Assembly: GCA_964423745.1 (NCBI GenBank)
Contig: CAYRGG010000055.1
Coordinates: 1 to 27,749 of the forward strand
Source of the DNA: CAYRGG01 sp964423745
GTDB taxonomy: Bacteria; Pseudomonadota; Gammaproteobacteria; Competibacterales; Competibacteraceae
Length of the DNA: 27,749 nt
Direction of reading: 5' to 3'
Shown: positions 7,090-15,905 of the stretch, one piece after another
Position numbering within the stretch: position 1 is the stretch's first letter
How the letters are laid out: each line of letters starts with the position of its first letter
Position numbers and translations under genes: made by a program
The notes under the pieces: generated by a model
The model's database searches: none
Told to the model about the DNA's origin: nothing
What the model saw: only the letters and a program-made list of their open reading frames with translations

Positions 7090-9672
7090 TCAATCAGCAG
7101 ATGAGGTGAATGAAGAGCTTTCTAGCAAGCAATTTTTATCGTAAACGATAAAAGCTTCTTGCAATAGGCTTAGGAGAGCGGCTTTAGAGATAGGTTTTTC
7201 CACAAACTTATGAATAGCCCCGTCATTGATCGCATCGATTAAAATGTGTTTATCACTGCCACCACTCAGTAGAATACGCACAATGTTAGGGTAAAGCTGG
7301 CGTATCCGTCGCAATAGTTCAGGGCCTGTCATATCTGGCATAGCATGATCCGAGATCACGACGCCGGTCGAGTAAGTGGCTAAAAATTCAAGCGCTTGGT
7401 TAGCATTGATGGCAACCAGCACACGATAGCCTTGAGTCTCAAAAAGTTTTTGCAGGTCTTTCGTTAAATTGATGTCTCCATCCACCAACAACACGGTGCG
7501 ATGGTCTTTTTTGTGGATGTCATCAGCTTCTCTTTGTCTTCGCCGAGGCTTCTGAAGCAAAGTAGCCAGTTCTTGGGGTGGTAATGGATGGCTGATATAG
7601 TATCCCTGTATCTCATCGCATAGTTTGCTCCGCAAGAATGCCTCTTGAGAGTGGGTTTCCACGCCTTCGGCTACCACCCTTAACTTCAAACTGTGGGCCA
7701 TGGACACCACCGCTAGGGCAATAGCCGCGTTATTGGGATCGGAAGTGATATCCTGCACGAAGGAGCCATCGATCTTCAATTGGTCGAGGGGAAATCGTCT
7801 CAGATAACTGAGACTGGAATAGCCGGTGCCAAAATCATCGATGGCGAGCCGTACCCCCATGGCTTTGAGGGTATCCATGGTTTCAATGGCCTGCTCCACA
7901 TCTTGCATCAACAAACTTTCAGTTAATTCTAGTTCCAAGTAAGAAGCGGTTAGCCCCGTTTCCGCTAGGCTCTGGCGTACTAAATGTACTAGACCCGGTT
8001 GCATAAACTGACGTACAGATAGGTTGACCGCTACCCGTATTGGTTTTAACCCTTGGCTTTGCCAAGCTTTTGCCTGGGCACAAGCGGTTTTGAGCACCCA
8101 GGCGCCAATAGGGATAATCAATCCAGTTTCTTCGGCCAAGGGAATAAAATCAGCCGGTGATACGGAACCTAACTCCGAGTTTTGCCAGCGCAACAAAGCT
8201 TCTACCCCCACAATGGCGCCACTTCGTAGGTCAAGTTGTGGCTGGTAATGGAGTGAAAACTCGTTCCTCTCCAAAGCAAAGCGCAGAGCGTTCTCTAATG
8301 CTAGCCGCTCCCGGGCTGCTTTATTCATCGAGTCGTCGTAAAATTGATAGGCGTTTTTTCCCGAGCGTTTCGCGTGATACATGGCTGTGTCGGCATTTTT
8401 AAACAGCGTATCCACTTCCTCGCCATCGTGGGGAAATACAGCAATACCGATACTGGGCGTCACAAAGACGTTATGCCCGGCCAAGGTTAGTGGTTCTCTC
8501 AGCGTCTCCAGAATACGCCGGGCAACCACGGCGGCATCTTCGGCATGGTTGATTTCAGCCAGCATCACCATAAATTCGTCACCCCCCAAACGCGCTACTT
8601 CATGGCCGCTACTGTGCATATTGGTGCGGGTTACGCCATCGGCGTCCCGCAGCGTCGTCCGCAGCCGATCTGCGACGGATTTGAGGAGTAAATCACCCAC
8701 ATTGTGGCCTAGGGTGTCATTAATGCGTTTAAAATCGTCTAAATCCAAAAACAACACAGCCATTTGCCGACTATAACGTTTAGCGAGGGTAAAGGCTTGG
8801 GTGACTCGTTCACGAAAAGACCGCCGATTTGCCAAACCGGTCAGACTATCAAAATAGGCCAAATGACGGATTTGCTCTTCAGCCTGCTTACGTTCGGTGA
8901 CGTCCTGCAGGGTACCCAATAAGCGCACTGCCCGTCCCTGTTCGTCGCAAACGGCTTCGGTATATTCAGAGATAACCCGTTCTATCCCGTCGGCGCGCAG
9001 GATATGAAAGGTGATATCGTTTGATTGGCCCGTTTTTAAAGTTTCCACCAGCTTTGCTTTGACGATAGCTCTATCTTTGCTATGCACCATTTGTAGAAAC
9101 GCCATCAAGTTCATGGGTAAGGAACCGGGCGCTACCCCTAGAATGTGGTAAATCTCTTCGCTCCACTGTACATGATTGGTTTCCAGATGCCATTCCCAAT
9201 TGCCCAGTTGAGCCAAGCGTTGGGCGTATGCCAGACTAGCCTTGCTTCTCGCCAGTTCATCCATGAGTTCGCTAGTGCGCAACATGTAGCGCACCCGATG
9301 GCCAAGAATCGTCCAATTAACGGGTTTATTGGTAAAATCCGTGGCGCCGGCCTCATAAGCGCATTCAATGGAATGCACGTCTTCTAACCCTGTTACCATC
9401 AATATGGGTACCGTCTTGCCATAGGGCAGGGCTCGCAGGCGGGCACAAGTTTGATAGCCGTCTAGATTAGGCATCTCCACATCCAATAACACCAAATCTG
9501 GCCGTGTCTGTTCGAATACAGCCAGTGCTTCCAGCCCATCTTCAGCATCCTCGACCGTAAAACCAGCAATTTCAAGGGACTCCCGTGCTAGCAATCGGAT
9601 AGTAACATCGTCATCCACCACAAGTACTTTAGGATTTCGATGATTTCTAGAGCTTATGGTCATTAAGTGCAT
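7090..9672 (-). CDS. REC-PAS-GGDEF-EAL-REC cyclic-di-GMP signalling protein
   Basis: An 860-residue cytoplasmic response regulator that by domain content can make and/or break down cyclic-di-GMP. Order: REC1 (about 15-132; acidic DDD 20-22, phospho-acceptor Asp64 in VLLDVEMP, Lys116); PAS/PAC (about 150-262); GGDEF (about 270-445, motif GGDEF at 363-367 intact); EAL (about 455-705, EAL at 491-493, then ELTES, IDDFGTGYSS and VVAEGVET, all intact); REC2 (about 725-845, acceptor Asp775, Lys826). The inhibitory RxxD site before GGDEF is not in place: RDAD (342-345) is separated from it by an extra stretch of about 13 residues. No membrane segments. GTP and c-di-GMP motifs are complete, so both activities are possible. 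No histidine kinase lies beside it. Start ATG 9672 has AAGAAG about 10 bases upstream; a second ATG is at 9663. Confidence 0.93.
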   Translation of the reverse strand: MHLMTISSRNHRNPKVLVVDDDVTIRLLARESLEIAGFTVEDAEDGLEALAVFEQTRPDLVLLDVEMPNLDGYQTCARLRALPYGKTVPILMVTGLEDVHSIECAYEAGATDFTNKPVNWTILGHRVRYMLRTSELMDELARSKASLAYAQRLAQLGNWEWHLETNHVQWSEEIYHILGVAPGSLPMNLMAFLQMVHSKDRAIVKAKLVETLKTGQSNDITFHILRADGIERVISEYTEAVCDEQGRAVRLLGTLQDVTERKQAEEQIRHLAYFDSLTGLANRRSFRERVTQAFTLAKRYSRQMAVLFLDLDDFKRINDTLGHNVGDLLLKSVADRLRTTLRDADGVTRTNMHSSGHEVARLGGDEFMVMLAEINHAEDAAVVARRILETLREPLTLAGHNVFVTPSIGIAVFPHDGEEVDTLFKNADTAMYHAKRSGKNAYQFYDDSMNKAARERLALENALRFALERNEFSLHYQPQLDLRSGAIVGVEALLRWQNSELGSVSPADFIPLAEETGLIIPIGAWVLKTACAQAKAWQSQGLKPIRVAVNLSVRQFMQPGLVHLVRQSLAETGLTASYLELELTESLLMQDVEQAIETMDTLKAMGVRLAIDDFGTGYSSLSYLRRFPLDQLKIDGSFVQDITSDPNNAAIALAVVSMAHSLKLRVVAEGVETHSQEAFLRSKLCDEIQGYYISHPLPPQELATLLQKPRRRQREADDIHKKDHRTVLLVDGDINLTKDLQKLFETQGYRVLVAINANQALEFLATYSTGVVISDHAMPDMTGPELLRRIRQLYPNIVRILLSGGSDKHILIDAINDGAIHKFVEKPISKAALLSLLQEAFIVYDKNCLLESSSFTSSAD

Positions 9673-9876
9673 GGTTAAGCTTCTTAATTTTTCCAGGTTC
9701 TATTTATTGTGGGGTTCCTGACGTCTTTAAGCATTATCCCATTGACCGTAAACCATCACATGAGTTGAGCGCTTCGATGGATTGTGTCATATATCCCATA
9801 AGAAAATAATATAAGCTAACTCTAATTAATAAATAGAAGCCTGTTGAATGTTTTTTCTTAAAAATTAAGAGATCAC

Positions 9877-9903
9877 TTGAAAGGGATCAATTCTAACTAA
9901 AAT
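9877..9903 (+). promoter_or_regulatory. Weak candidate promoter for dapF
   Basis: TTGAAA (9877-9882) and TAAAAT (9898-9903) resemble -35 and -10 boxes but with a short 15-base spacer, 40 bases before the dapF ATG. The 270-base gap between the divergent starts (9673-9942) is AT-rich and must hold promoters for both genes; other AT-rich boxes near 9806 are equally possible. Confidence 0.2.
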
Positions 9904-9942
9904 TTTATTTGCCTATTGTAAACCCATGGTTAAACTGTCGTT

Positions 9943-10773
9943 ATGCATCTGCAATTTACCAAAATGCACGGTTTGGGCAATGACTTTGTCATTATCGACG
10001 GTATTGCGCAACGGATAGATATCCCGCCTAAAACGATTCGTTTTATCGCTGACCGTCATTTCGGTATAGGCTGTGATCAAATTTTGCTGGTGGAAGCTTC
10101 AGACACGGCAAACGTCGATTTTCGTTATCGAATTTTCAATGCTGACGGCAATGAAGTGGCGCAATGTGGCAACGGCGCACGCTGTTTTGCCCGTTTTGTT
10201 CGCGATGAAGGCTTAACTGATAAAGACCAAATTTATGTAGAAACAGCCGCCGGTTTGATGGTGCTTTACTTAGAACCAGACGGTCAGGTCACTGTAGATA
10301 TGGGTAAACCCCGTTGGCGTCCTGCAGAAATCCCTTTCCTCGCTGAAGCGCAAAGTGTTTGTTATCCTATAACCGTAGCCGATCAGGTGATGAAAATCGG
10401 TGTTGTTTCCATGGGCAACCCCCATGCGGCACTGTGGGTAAGGGAGGTGGACACGGCGCCGGTCAAAAAAGTGGGTATGCTTTTGGGGCAACACGAACGG
10501 TTTCCTGAGGGTGTCAATGTCGAATTCATAGAGATGATCAGTTCTGACCAAATTCGGTTACGGGTGTTTGAACGTGGTGTGGGTGAAACCCTCGCCTGTG
10601 GTAGCGGCGCCTGTGCGGCGGTAGTGATCGGGCGTTATCAGGGTCTTTTATCTGAAAAAGTAGAGGTAACATTACCGGGTGGTAAGCTAAAAGTATGCTG
10701 GCCAGGGGAGAATGCCGCCGTCACCTTGACTGGCCCTGCAACCCATGTATTTAAAGGGTGTATTACGTTATGA
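9943..10773 (+). CDS. dapF: Diaminopimelate epimerase
   Basis: Converts LL- to meso-diaminopimelate, feeding peptidoglycan and lysine synthesis; a cofactor-independent two-base epimerase acting in the cytoplasm. The 276-residue length is normal. The N-terminus FTKMHGLGNDFVIID is the family start, so ATG 9943 is right even though no clear Shine-Dalgarno is seen. The two catalytic cysteines are present: Cys75 in QCGNGARC and Cys219 in LACGSGAC. Other conserved blocks are FNADGNE, MGNPHAALWV and RVFERGVGET. Its stop overlaps the next start (ATGA at 10770-10773), so translation of dapF, the DUF484 gene and probably xerC is coupled. lysA, the next enzyme, is 5 kb downstream instead of directly upstream. 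Confidence 0.98.
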   Translation: MHLQFTKMHGLGNDFVIIDGIAQRIDIPPKTIRFIADRHFGIGCDQILLVEASDTANVDFRYRIFNADGNEVAQCGNGARCFARFVRDEGLTDKDQIYVETAAGLMVLYLEPDGQVTVDMGKPRWRPAEIPFLAEAQSVCYPITVADQVMKIGVVSMGNPHAALWVREVDTAPVKKVGMLLGQHERFPEGVNVEFIEMISSDQIRLRVFERGVGETLACGSGACAAVVIGRYQGLLSEKVEVTLPGGKLKVCWPGENAAVTLTGPATHVFKGCITL

Positions 10774-11537
10774 GTGAAGAAGAAAAAACAAACAACAAAA
10801 AACCACAATCAACCCATCAACAACTCTGTGATGCAGAGCAACCCATCGTGACTTATTTGTGCGCCCATCCAGAATTCTTTAATCGCCATCTGGATTTGTT
10901 GGAAACCCTGCGTATACCACACCCTTGTGGACCTGCTGTATCGTTGCTAGAGCGTCAGCTGCTGCGAACTCGAGAGTGTAATACGCAGTTACAAAAAAAA
11001 TTAACCGAACTGGTGGAAGTGGCTCAAGAAAATGGCTATTTGATAAGCCGTATGCAGCGTCTTACCTTAATGTTAATCACGCATCGAGAATTAAACAGTA
11101 TGCTGCAGGGGATCAAAACCATCTTACAGGATGAATTTAACGCAGATTTTGTGACGTTAAAGGTAACCACTCAAGCGGCTGTGTTGATGGAAGAAACCTT
11201 CCTATCAGCAAGTCACCAAGCGCTATTTGAATCCGTACTCCATTCCGGACGCCCGCAATGTGGTCAGTTTAACGAGGAACAAATAACCAGTTTATTTGCT
11301 GAGGCGGCCGGTGCATCCATGGGTTCAGTGGCTTTAATACCCCTACGCGGGACAGGTTGGTGCGGCCTTTTAGGCATCGGTAGCCAAGATAAACAACGTT
11401 TTCATCCTGATATGGGTATGCTTTTTTTGAAAATTATGGGAGAGCTGATCAGTCAAGCCATTGAGACTAACCTTTCTTCGGTTACGCCGTCAAACACGGA
11501 TTTAGCGCCCTCTGCCGTCTCGCAAGAGAAGGAATAA
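10770..11537 (+). CDS. DUF484 family protein
   Basis: A 255-residue cytoplasmic protein of the DUF484 family, a GAF-like fold of unknown function that is regularly encoded between dapF and xerC in gammaproteobacteria. The family signature is visible: YLCAHPEFFNRHLDLL at 29-44, then IPHPCGPAVSLLERQ at 49-63, followed by a helical linker with paired LxxL spacing and a C-terminal GAF-like domain (about 105-235) with LIPLRGTGWCGLLGIGS. I chose ATG 10770, which overlaps the dapF stop as ATGA, instead of a GTG at 10758 inside dapF. The extreme N-terminus is rich in Lys, Glu and Gln and likely disordered. Its stop is 2 bases from the xerC start. Confidence 0.93.
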   Translation: MSEEEKTNNKKPQSTHQQLCDAEQPIVTYLCAHPEFFNRHLDLLETLRIPHPCGPAVSLLERQLLRTRECNTQLQKKLTELVEVAQENGYLISRMQRLTLMLITHRELNSMLQGIKTILQDEFNADFVTLKVTTQAAVLMEETFLSASHQALFESVLHSGRPQCGQFNEEQITSLFAEAAGASMGSVALIPLRGTGWCGLLGIGSQDKQRFHPDMGMLFLKIMGELISQAIETNLSSVTPSNTDLAPSAVSQEKE

Positions 11538-11539
11538 AA

Positions 11540-12436
11540 GTGGCTGATTTTAGCGCTTTATTGGAGGTGTACGTTACTCATCTTAGTCAAGAGCGTTGTT
11601 TAGCTAAGCTCACTGTCACCCATTATCGCCGCGACTTAAAAACCTTTGCAGAGTTTTGTCAAAAACAAGGATTAGTGCATTGGCAACAAATAACGGTAAA
11701 GCATATTCGTGCTTTTGTGGCTGAACGCCACCGCCAGGGTCTGGGTGGGCGTAGTTTGCAGCGTTATCTATCTGCCATGCGGGGGTTTTTTGATTTTTTA
11801 GTCCGCGAAGACCGGCTAGCAGCCAACCCGGCAAAACTCATCCGTGCGCCAAAAAGTCCTCGCAAACTACCGGTCGCCTTAGATGTCGACCAGACCATGC
11901 AGTTATTAAATCAGACCCCCAAGGATAGTCTTGAAATACGCGATCACGCCATGTGGGAGCTGTTATATTCGGCAGGCTTACGGGTTGCTGAACTGGTTTC
12001 GTTACGATTAGAAGATTTGGATCTGAGGGATAGGAGCGTGCGGGTGAAAGGTAAGGGGGACAAAACCCGTTTATTACCGGTGGGGCGACAGGCGTGCGAG
12101 AGTTTGCGGCGCTGGCTAACCCAGCGTAGTCAGTTGGCAAAACTGGATGAAAATAGGGTGTTTGTTAATCGATTTGGTCGCGGTTTAACGGCCAGAGCGG
12201 TACAACAACGTCTCACCCGTTGGGCGCTACGTTATGGAGCCGGTTATCCTGTGCATCCTCACCTGTTGCGCCATGCCTTTGCAAGTCATCTGTTGGAATC
12301 CAGCGGTGATCTGCGGGCAGTGCAAGAACTGTTGGGCCACGCCGATATTCGTACTACCCAGATCTACACGCACCTGGATTTTCAACATCTGGCGGATGTG
12401 TATGATGCTGCCCATCCTCGGGCAAAAAGAAAATGA
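11540..12436 (+). CDS. xerC: Tyrosine recombinase XerC
   Basis: Site-specific recombinase that with XerD resolves chromosome dimers at dif. The 298 residues match the usual size. The N-terminal SAM-like core-binding domain is about 5-95 and the catalytic domain about 110-290. All active-site residues are seen: Arg148 (GLRVAEL), Lys172 (KGKGDK), His241 and Arg244 (HLLR), His267 (GHADI), Tyr276 (QIYTHL), at the same spacing as E. coli XerC. The gene starts with GTG at 11540; AAGGA lies about 5 bases upstream, inside the end of the DUF484 gene. XerC instead of XerD is favoured by the dapF-DUF484 context. It converges on tex with 48 bases between stops; no strong terminator is visible there. Confidence 0.96.
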   Translation: MADFSALLEVYVTHLSQERCLAKLTVTHYRRDLKTFAEFCQKQGLVHWQQITVKHIRAFVAERHRQGLGGRSLQRYLSAMRGFFDFLVREDRLAANPAKLIRAPKSPRKLPVALDVDQTMQLLNQTPKDSLEIRDHAMWELLYSAGLRVAELVSLRLEDLDLRDRSVRVKGKGDKTRLLPVGRQACESLRRWLTQRSQLAKLDENRVFVNRFGRGLTARAVQQRLTRWALRYGAGYPVHPHLLRHAFASHLLESSGDLRAVQELLGHADIRTTQIYTHLDFQHLADVYDAAHPRAKRK

Positions 12437-12484
12437 TAGAACTTGTAGGGTAGGCAACTTGTTGCACGCGCGGGAAAGCTAAGT

Positions 12485-14803
12485 TTAGCGTTTTAAACGG
12501 GCAAAAGCTTCAGCCATCGCGGTCGAGGGAGCTGGTTTTTTAGATGCTTTGTCATTCCGCGGTGAAGGTTTTGAAGACTGTTTGCTGCGTTTTTCAGAAA
12601 CAGAAGATGAATTGATTTTTACCTCTGTCTCATCATGCAGACGCATGGACAACCCGACACGTCTGCGCTTTTCGTCCACGGAAAGCACTTTTACTTTCAC
12701 CACATCGCCGGTTTTTACTATGGTGCGCGGATCTTTGACAAAGGTGTTCGCCAGGGCTGAAATATGCACTAAACCATCTTGATGCACACCGATGTCTACA
12801 AATGCACCAAAGTTGGTGACATTGGTGACTACGCCTTCTAAGGTAAGGCCGGGCTTAAGATCGCCTATGGATTCGATACCCTCTTTAAACAAAGCAGTTT
12901 TTAAGGCAGGTCGAGGATCGCGGCCAGGTTTTTCCAGCTCACCCAAAATATCTTTGACGGTGGGTTCCCCAAACCGCTCATCGGTAAAATCAGTCGGTAC
13001 GAGACTTTGCAAGAACGCCGTGTCCCCGATGATATTGACGATGGATCGCTTGCTCTCACGCAAAATGCGCTCCACCACAGGGTAGGCTTCCGGGTGAACA
13101 GCCGAAGCATCCAAGGGATTATCGCCGTCCACGATACGCAAAAAGCCTGCCGCCTGCTCAAACGCCTTTGGTCCAAGCCTTGGTACTTTTTTTAATTGGG
13201 TGCGATTCTGAAAACGACCGTGTTCTTGCCGGTAATGCACGATATTGCTAGCCACTGTCTCGTTTAAACCCGCCACTTGAGTCAGCAAGGGTACTGATGC
13301 GGTGTTCACCACCACACCAACAGCGTTAACGCAGTCCTCCACCACCGCATCGAGCTTTCGGGACAAACGAAGCTGATTCACATCGTGCTGATACTGTCCC
13401 ACGCCAATCGCTTTTGGCTCGATCTTCACCAATTCAGCCAGTGGATCTTGCAAGCGCCGGGCGATGGAAACCGCGCCCCGCAAAGAAACATCCAATTCAG
13501 GGAACTCCTTGGCGGCGAACTCCGATGCAGAATACACCGAGGCCCCCGCCTCGCTCACCACCACACTGGTTAATCCCAGTTTCGGATATGTTTTAATCAA
13601 TTCTTTGACTAACTTGTCGGTTTCTCGGGAAGCGGTGCCATTACCAATGCTCACTAAGGTTACGCCATGACGCTGCACCAAGTCAGCGAGAGTGGCCATG
13701 GAGGCTGCCCATTGGTTTTTTGGCGCATGAGGATAAATAGTGGTATGAGCGACCAATTTACCGGTATCGTCGATGACCACCACTTTCACACCGGTACGCA
13801 AACCAGGGTCAAGCCCCATGGTCACTCGCGGCCCAGCCGGGGCTGCTAGGAGAAGATCTTTTAAGTTTTCGCCAAACACCCGGATGGCTTCTTCCTCGGC
13901 CTGTTCCCGTAGCCGCATGTTTAATTCGGTTTCAATATGAATGGATACCTTAGCCCGCCACGCCCAATGCACACTTTCCATAAGCCATCCATCGCCCACT
14001 CGCCCTTGGTCAGCAATACCAAAATAGTGAGCAATAGCTGCTTCGCATCGACCAAGTTGTTGAGGATCCTGCAAATCATCTTGTCCCGGTACGTGCAGTT
14101 TTAATCGCAACACGCCCTCTGTGCGGCCCCGGAACAGGGCTAAGGCGCGATGGGAAGGAATCTTTTGAAGCGCTTCTGAAAAACTAAAATAATCGGAAAA
14201 TTTAGCGCCATTTTCTTGCTGTCCTTCGATCACCGTGGCGGTCAATAAACCATGTTGCCAAACGGTTTCCCGCAACTCGCCCACCAAATCGGCTTGTTCA
14301 GCCACCCGTTCCATAAAGATCTGGCGTGCGCCCTCTAAGACAGCTTTACTGTCGGTAAAACCAGTCTCGGGGTTGAGATAATTTTGGGCTAGGGGTTCAG
14401 GTTTTTGCAAAGGATCTTCCAATAATCGATCCAGCAACGGTTCGATGCCGGCTTCCCGAGCGATTTGAGCCTTGCTACGGCGTTTTGGCTTAAAGGGCAG
14501 GTAAAGGTCTTCTAGACGGGTTTTGGTGTCTGCGGCGAGAATCGCTTCTTTGAGGTCCGGCGTGAGCTTTTCTTGCTCCTCAATGCTTTTTAAAATGGTG
14601 GCGCGGCGGTCCTCCAGCTCGCGCAAATAGGTCAAGCGCTCTTCCAGAGTGCGTAACTGGGTATCGTCTAACCCCCCTGTCACTTCTTTCCGGTAGCGAG
14701 CCACAAAAGGAACGCTGGCGCCTTCGTCTAGCAACTTCACGGCGGCTTCAACTTGAGCTGGACGTACGCCAAGCACAGCGGCGATTTGATGGGAAATCTT
14801 CAT
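12485..14803 (-). CDS. tex: Tex, S1-domain RNA-binding transcription accessory protein
   Basis: Tex is a nucleic-acid-binding protein related to eukaryotic Spt6, implicated in transcription and in expression of toxin and virulence genes. The 772-residue length is normal. Domains in order: N-terminal Tex helical region (starts MKISHQIAAVLGV, with VPFVARYRKEVTGGLDD at 31-47), YqgF/RNase H-like domain (VTMGLDPGLRTGVKV, about 330-450), helix-hairpin-helix region (VGVVVNTASVPLL and YRQEHGRFQNR), and an S1 domain (GVVTNVTNFGAFVDIG then GLVHISALA, about 650-720). The tail of about 50 residues is Ser/Lys-rich and disordered. ATG 14803 has AAGGA about 12 bases upstream. It lies on the opposite strand between the two halves of the lysine/xer cluster. 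Confidence 0.97.
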   Translation of the reverse strand: MKISHQIAAVLGVRPAQVEAAVKLLDEGASVPFVARYRKEVTGGLDDTQLRTLEERLTYLRELEDRRATILKSIEEQEKLTPDLKEAILAADTKTRLEDLYLPFKPKRRSKAQIAREAGIEPLLDRLLEDPLQKPEPLAQNYLNPETGFTDSKAVLEGARQIFMERVAEQADLVGELRETVWQHGLLTATVIEGQQENGAKFSDYFSFSEALQKIPSHRALALFRGRTEGVLRLKLHVPGQDDLQDPQQLGRCEAAIAHYFGIADQGRVGDGWLMESVHWAWRAKVSIHIETELNMRLREQAEEEAIRVFGENLKDLLLAAPAGPRVTMGLDPGLRTGVKVVVIDDTGKLVAHTTIYPHAPKNQWAASMATLADLVQRHGVTLVSIGNGTASRETDKLVKELIKTYPKLGLTSVVVSEAGASVYSASEFAAKEFPELDVSLRGAVSIARRLQDPLAELVKIEPKAIGVGQYQHDVNQLRLSRKLDAVVEDCVNAVGVVVNTASVPLLTQVAGLNETVASNIVHYRQEHGRFQNRTQLKKVPRLGPKAFEQAAGFLRIVDGDNPLDASAVHPEAYPVVERILRESKRSIVNIIGDTAFLQSLVPTDFTDERFGEPTVKDILGELEKPGRDPRPALKTALFKEGIESIGDLKPGLTLEGVVTNVTNFGAFVDIGVHQDGLVHISALANTFVKDPRTIVKTGDVVKVKVLSVDEKRRRVGLSMRLHDETEVKINSSSVSEKRSKQSSKPSPRNDKASKKPAPSTAMAEAFARLKR

Positions 14804-14864
14804 GGGCTGACCGAATCCTTCAATAGAAGAAGTAATTCCATTAAATTCTTATTAGAATTTTTCT

Positions 14865-15707
14865 TTAACTCAACACGGTTTTTAACCAACTGCCTATGGC
14901 CTGGATTTCCTCTAAATTGACTTCATGCCCTATGGGATATTCATGTTTGTCAAGAGAATACCCAAGCTCAGTCAGTTTATCCTTAGTGGCTCGCCCATAT
15001 TGGATGGGAATTACCGGATCAAAGGTGCCATGGGCAATAAAAATGGGAATATCCTGGTTAGCCGGGTGGCGTTCTTCCGCGAGGCTATCAGCCAAGGGAA
15101 TATAACAGGACAAGGCAAGGATACCCGCTAACTTCTCTGGATAGCGTAACCCGGTATGTAACGCCATGGCGCCACCTTGGGAAAAACCTGCCAGTACCAT
15201 GCGTTCAGTCGCTATCCCTCGGTTGCGTTCCCGTTCAATCAGCCCCAAGATGAGTTTTTCTGATGCCCGGACACCGTTGGCGTCCTCCGTGCGGGGGATA
15301 TCCATACCCAAAATATCGTACCAGGCGCGCATCTCCATACCACCGTTCACGGTGACCGGTTGTATGGGGGCGTTGGGGAAGACGAAGCGCACTCCCAGTT
15401 CTGAGGGTATTTTTAAGTGCGGAACGATGGGTTCAAAGTCCCGGGCGTCGGCGCCAAGACCGTGCATCCAAATAATGGCGGAACGGGCCGTTCCGGTAGG
15501 TTCAATATCAAGGGTCGTGAGTTCTTCGTTACGCATGGGTTTTGAGGGCCTCGAAGCAGGTTTGTTGGCTATGCTGTCAGATTTTTCGTCATTGTCAACT
15601 CGCCCAGTGCGTTGCGCATTGACCGCGCTGGGGAGTAATACACCAGGCAAACCGTTTGCAGCGAGCAACAAAAGGCTTTGTAATAGATGCCTGCGGTTTA
15701 TACTCAT
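14865..15707 (-). CDS. Tat-exported carboxylesterase/phospholipase family alpha/beta hydrolase
   Basis: Serine esterase of the carboxylesterase/phospholipase family (Abhydrolase_2, like YpfH and EstB); natural substrate unknown. Residues 1-31 are an export signal with a twin-arginine pattern, NRRHLL, a long leucine-rich core and a VNA end, so the folded enzyme probably goes out through Tat. Residues 32-60 are a low-complexity linker. The hydrolase domain shows WMHGLGADARDF (80-91, oxyanion hole), Ser176 in GFSQGG, Asp230 in HGTFDPVIP and His261 in IGHEV, a complete triad. I chose ATG 15707 over a GTG at 15752, because the signal peptide then starts correctly and the longer form would run into lptM. 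Many family members are cytosolic and lack this leader, so export is a noteworthy difference. It is divergent from lptM. Confidence 0.88.
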   Translation of the reverse strand: MSINRRHLLQSLLLLAANGLPGVLLPSAVNAQRTGRVDNDEKSDSIANKPASRPSKPMRNEELTTLDIEPTGTARSAIIWMHGLGADARDFEPIVPHLKIPSELGVRFVFPNAPIQPVTVNGGMEMRAWYDILGMDIPRTEDANGVRASEKLILGLIERERNRGIATERMVLAGFSQGGAMALHTGLRYPEKLAGILALSCYIPLADSLAEERHPANQDIPIFIAHGTFDPVIPIQYGRATKDKLTELGYSLDKHEYPIGHEVNLEEIQAIGSWLKTVLS

Positions 15708-15752
15708 GGGTAATTTCTCTGTTCTATATTGTTGCGAGCACAATCCATGCAC

Positions 15753-15899
15753 ATGCGTTTTTTATACAGACTGCTAAGTTTTTTTATGGTTCTCCTGCTG
15801 GTAGTCCTATTGGGAGGATGTGGCCAACAGGGTGATCTTTTTCTAGCCCCAGAAGGTGACGAGGAAGAAGAATTGGAAGAATCGGACGATGAGTTTTAA
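15753..15899 (+). CDS. lptM: LptM (YifL)-like small lipoprotein
   Basis: A 48-residue lipoprotein precursor. It reads MRFLYRLLSFFM, a hydrophobic run, then the lipobox LLGGC followed by GQQGDLFLAP, which matches the LptM family pattern in which Cys is followed by a Gly-x-x-Gly-x-L-x-x-P motif. In E. coli LptM assists assembly of the LptD/LptE lipopolysaccharide translocon in the outer membrane. Mature residues after the proline are very acidic (EGDEEEELEESDDEF). An ATG at 15747, two codons earlier, is an alternative start; neither has a strong ribosome site. It ends 6 bases before lysA, the standard family context. Identity is based on motif and position. Confidence 0.85.
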   Translation: MRFLYRLLSFFMVLLLVVLLGGCGQQGDLFLAPEGDEEEELEESDDEF

Positions 15900-15905
15900 T
15901 AAGCC

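Noticed and set aside
8024..8776. Several open frames on the plus strand opposite the GGDEF/EAL gene
   Set aside because: They are antisense to conserved domains, lack ribosome sites and have low-complexity Ser/Arg-rich products.
12437..12484. Terminator between converging xerC and tex
   Set aside because: Only a 5-base GCTAA/TTAGC pairing with a two-base gap; too short to support.
15708..15752. Longer esterase start at GTG 15752
   Set aside because: It would bury the Tat leader 15 residues in and overlap the lptM region; ATG 15707 places the export signal at the N-terminus.
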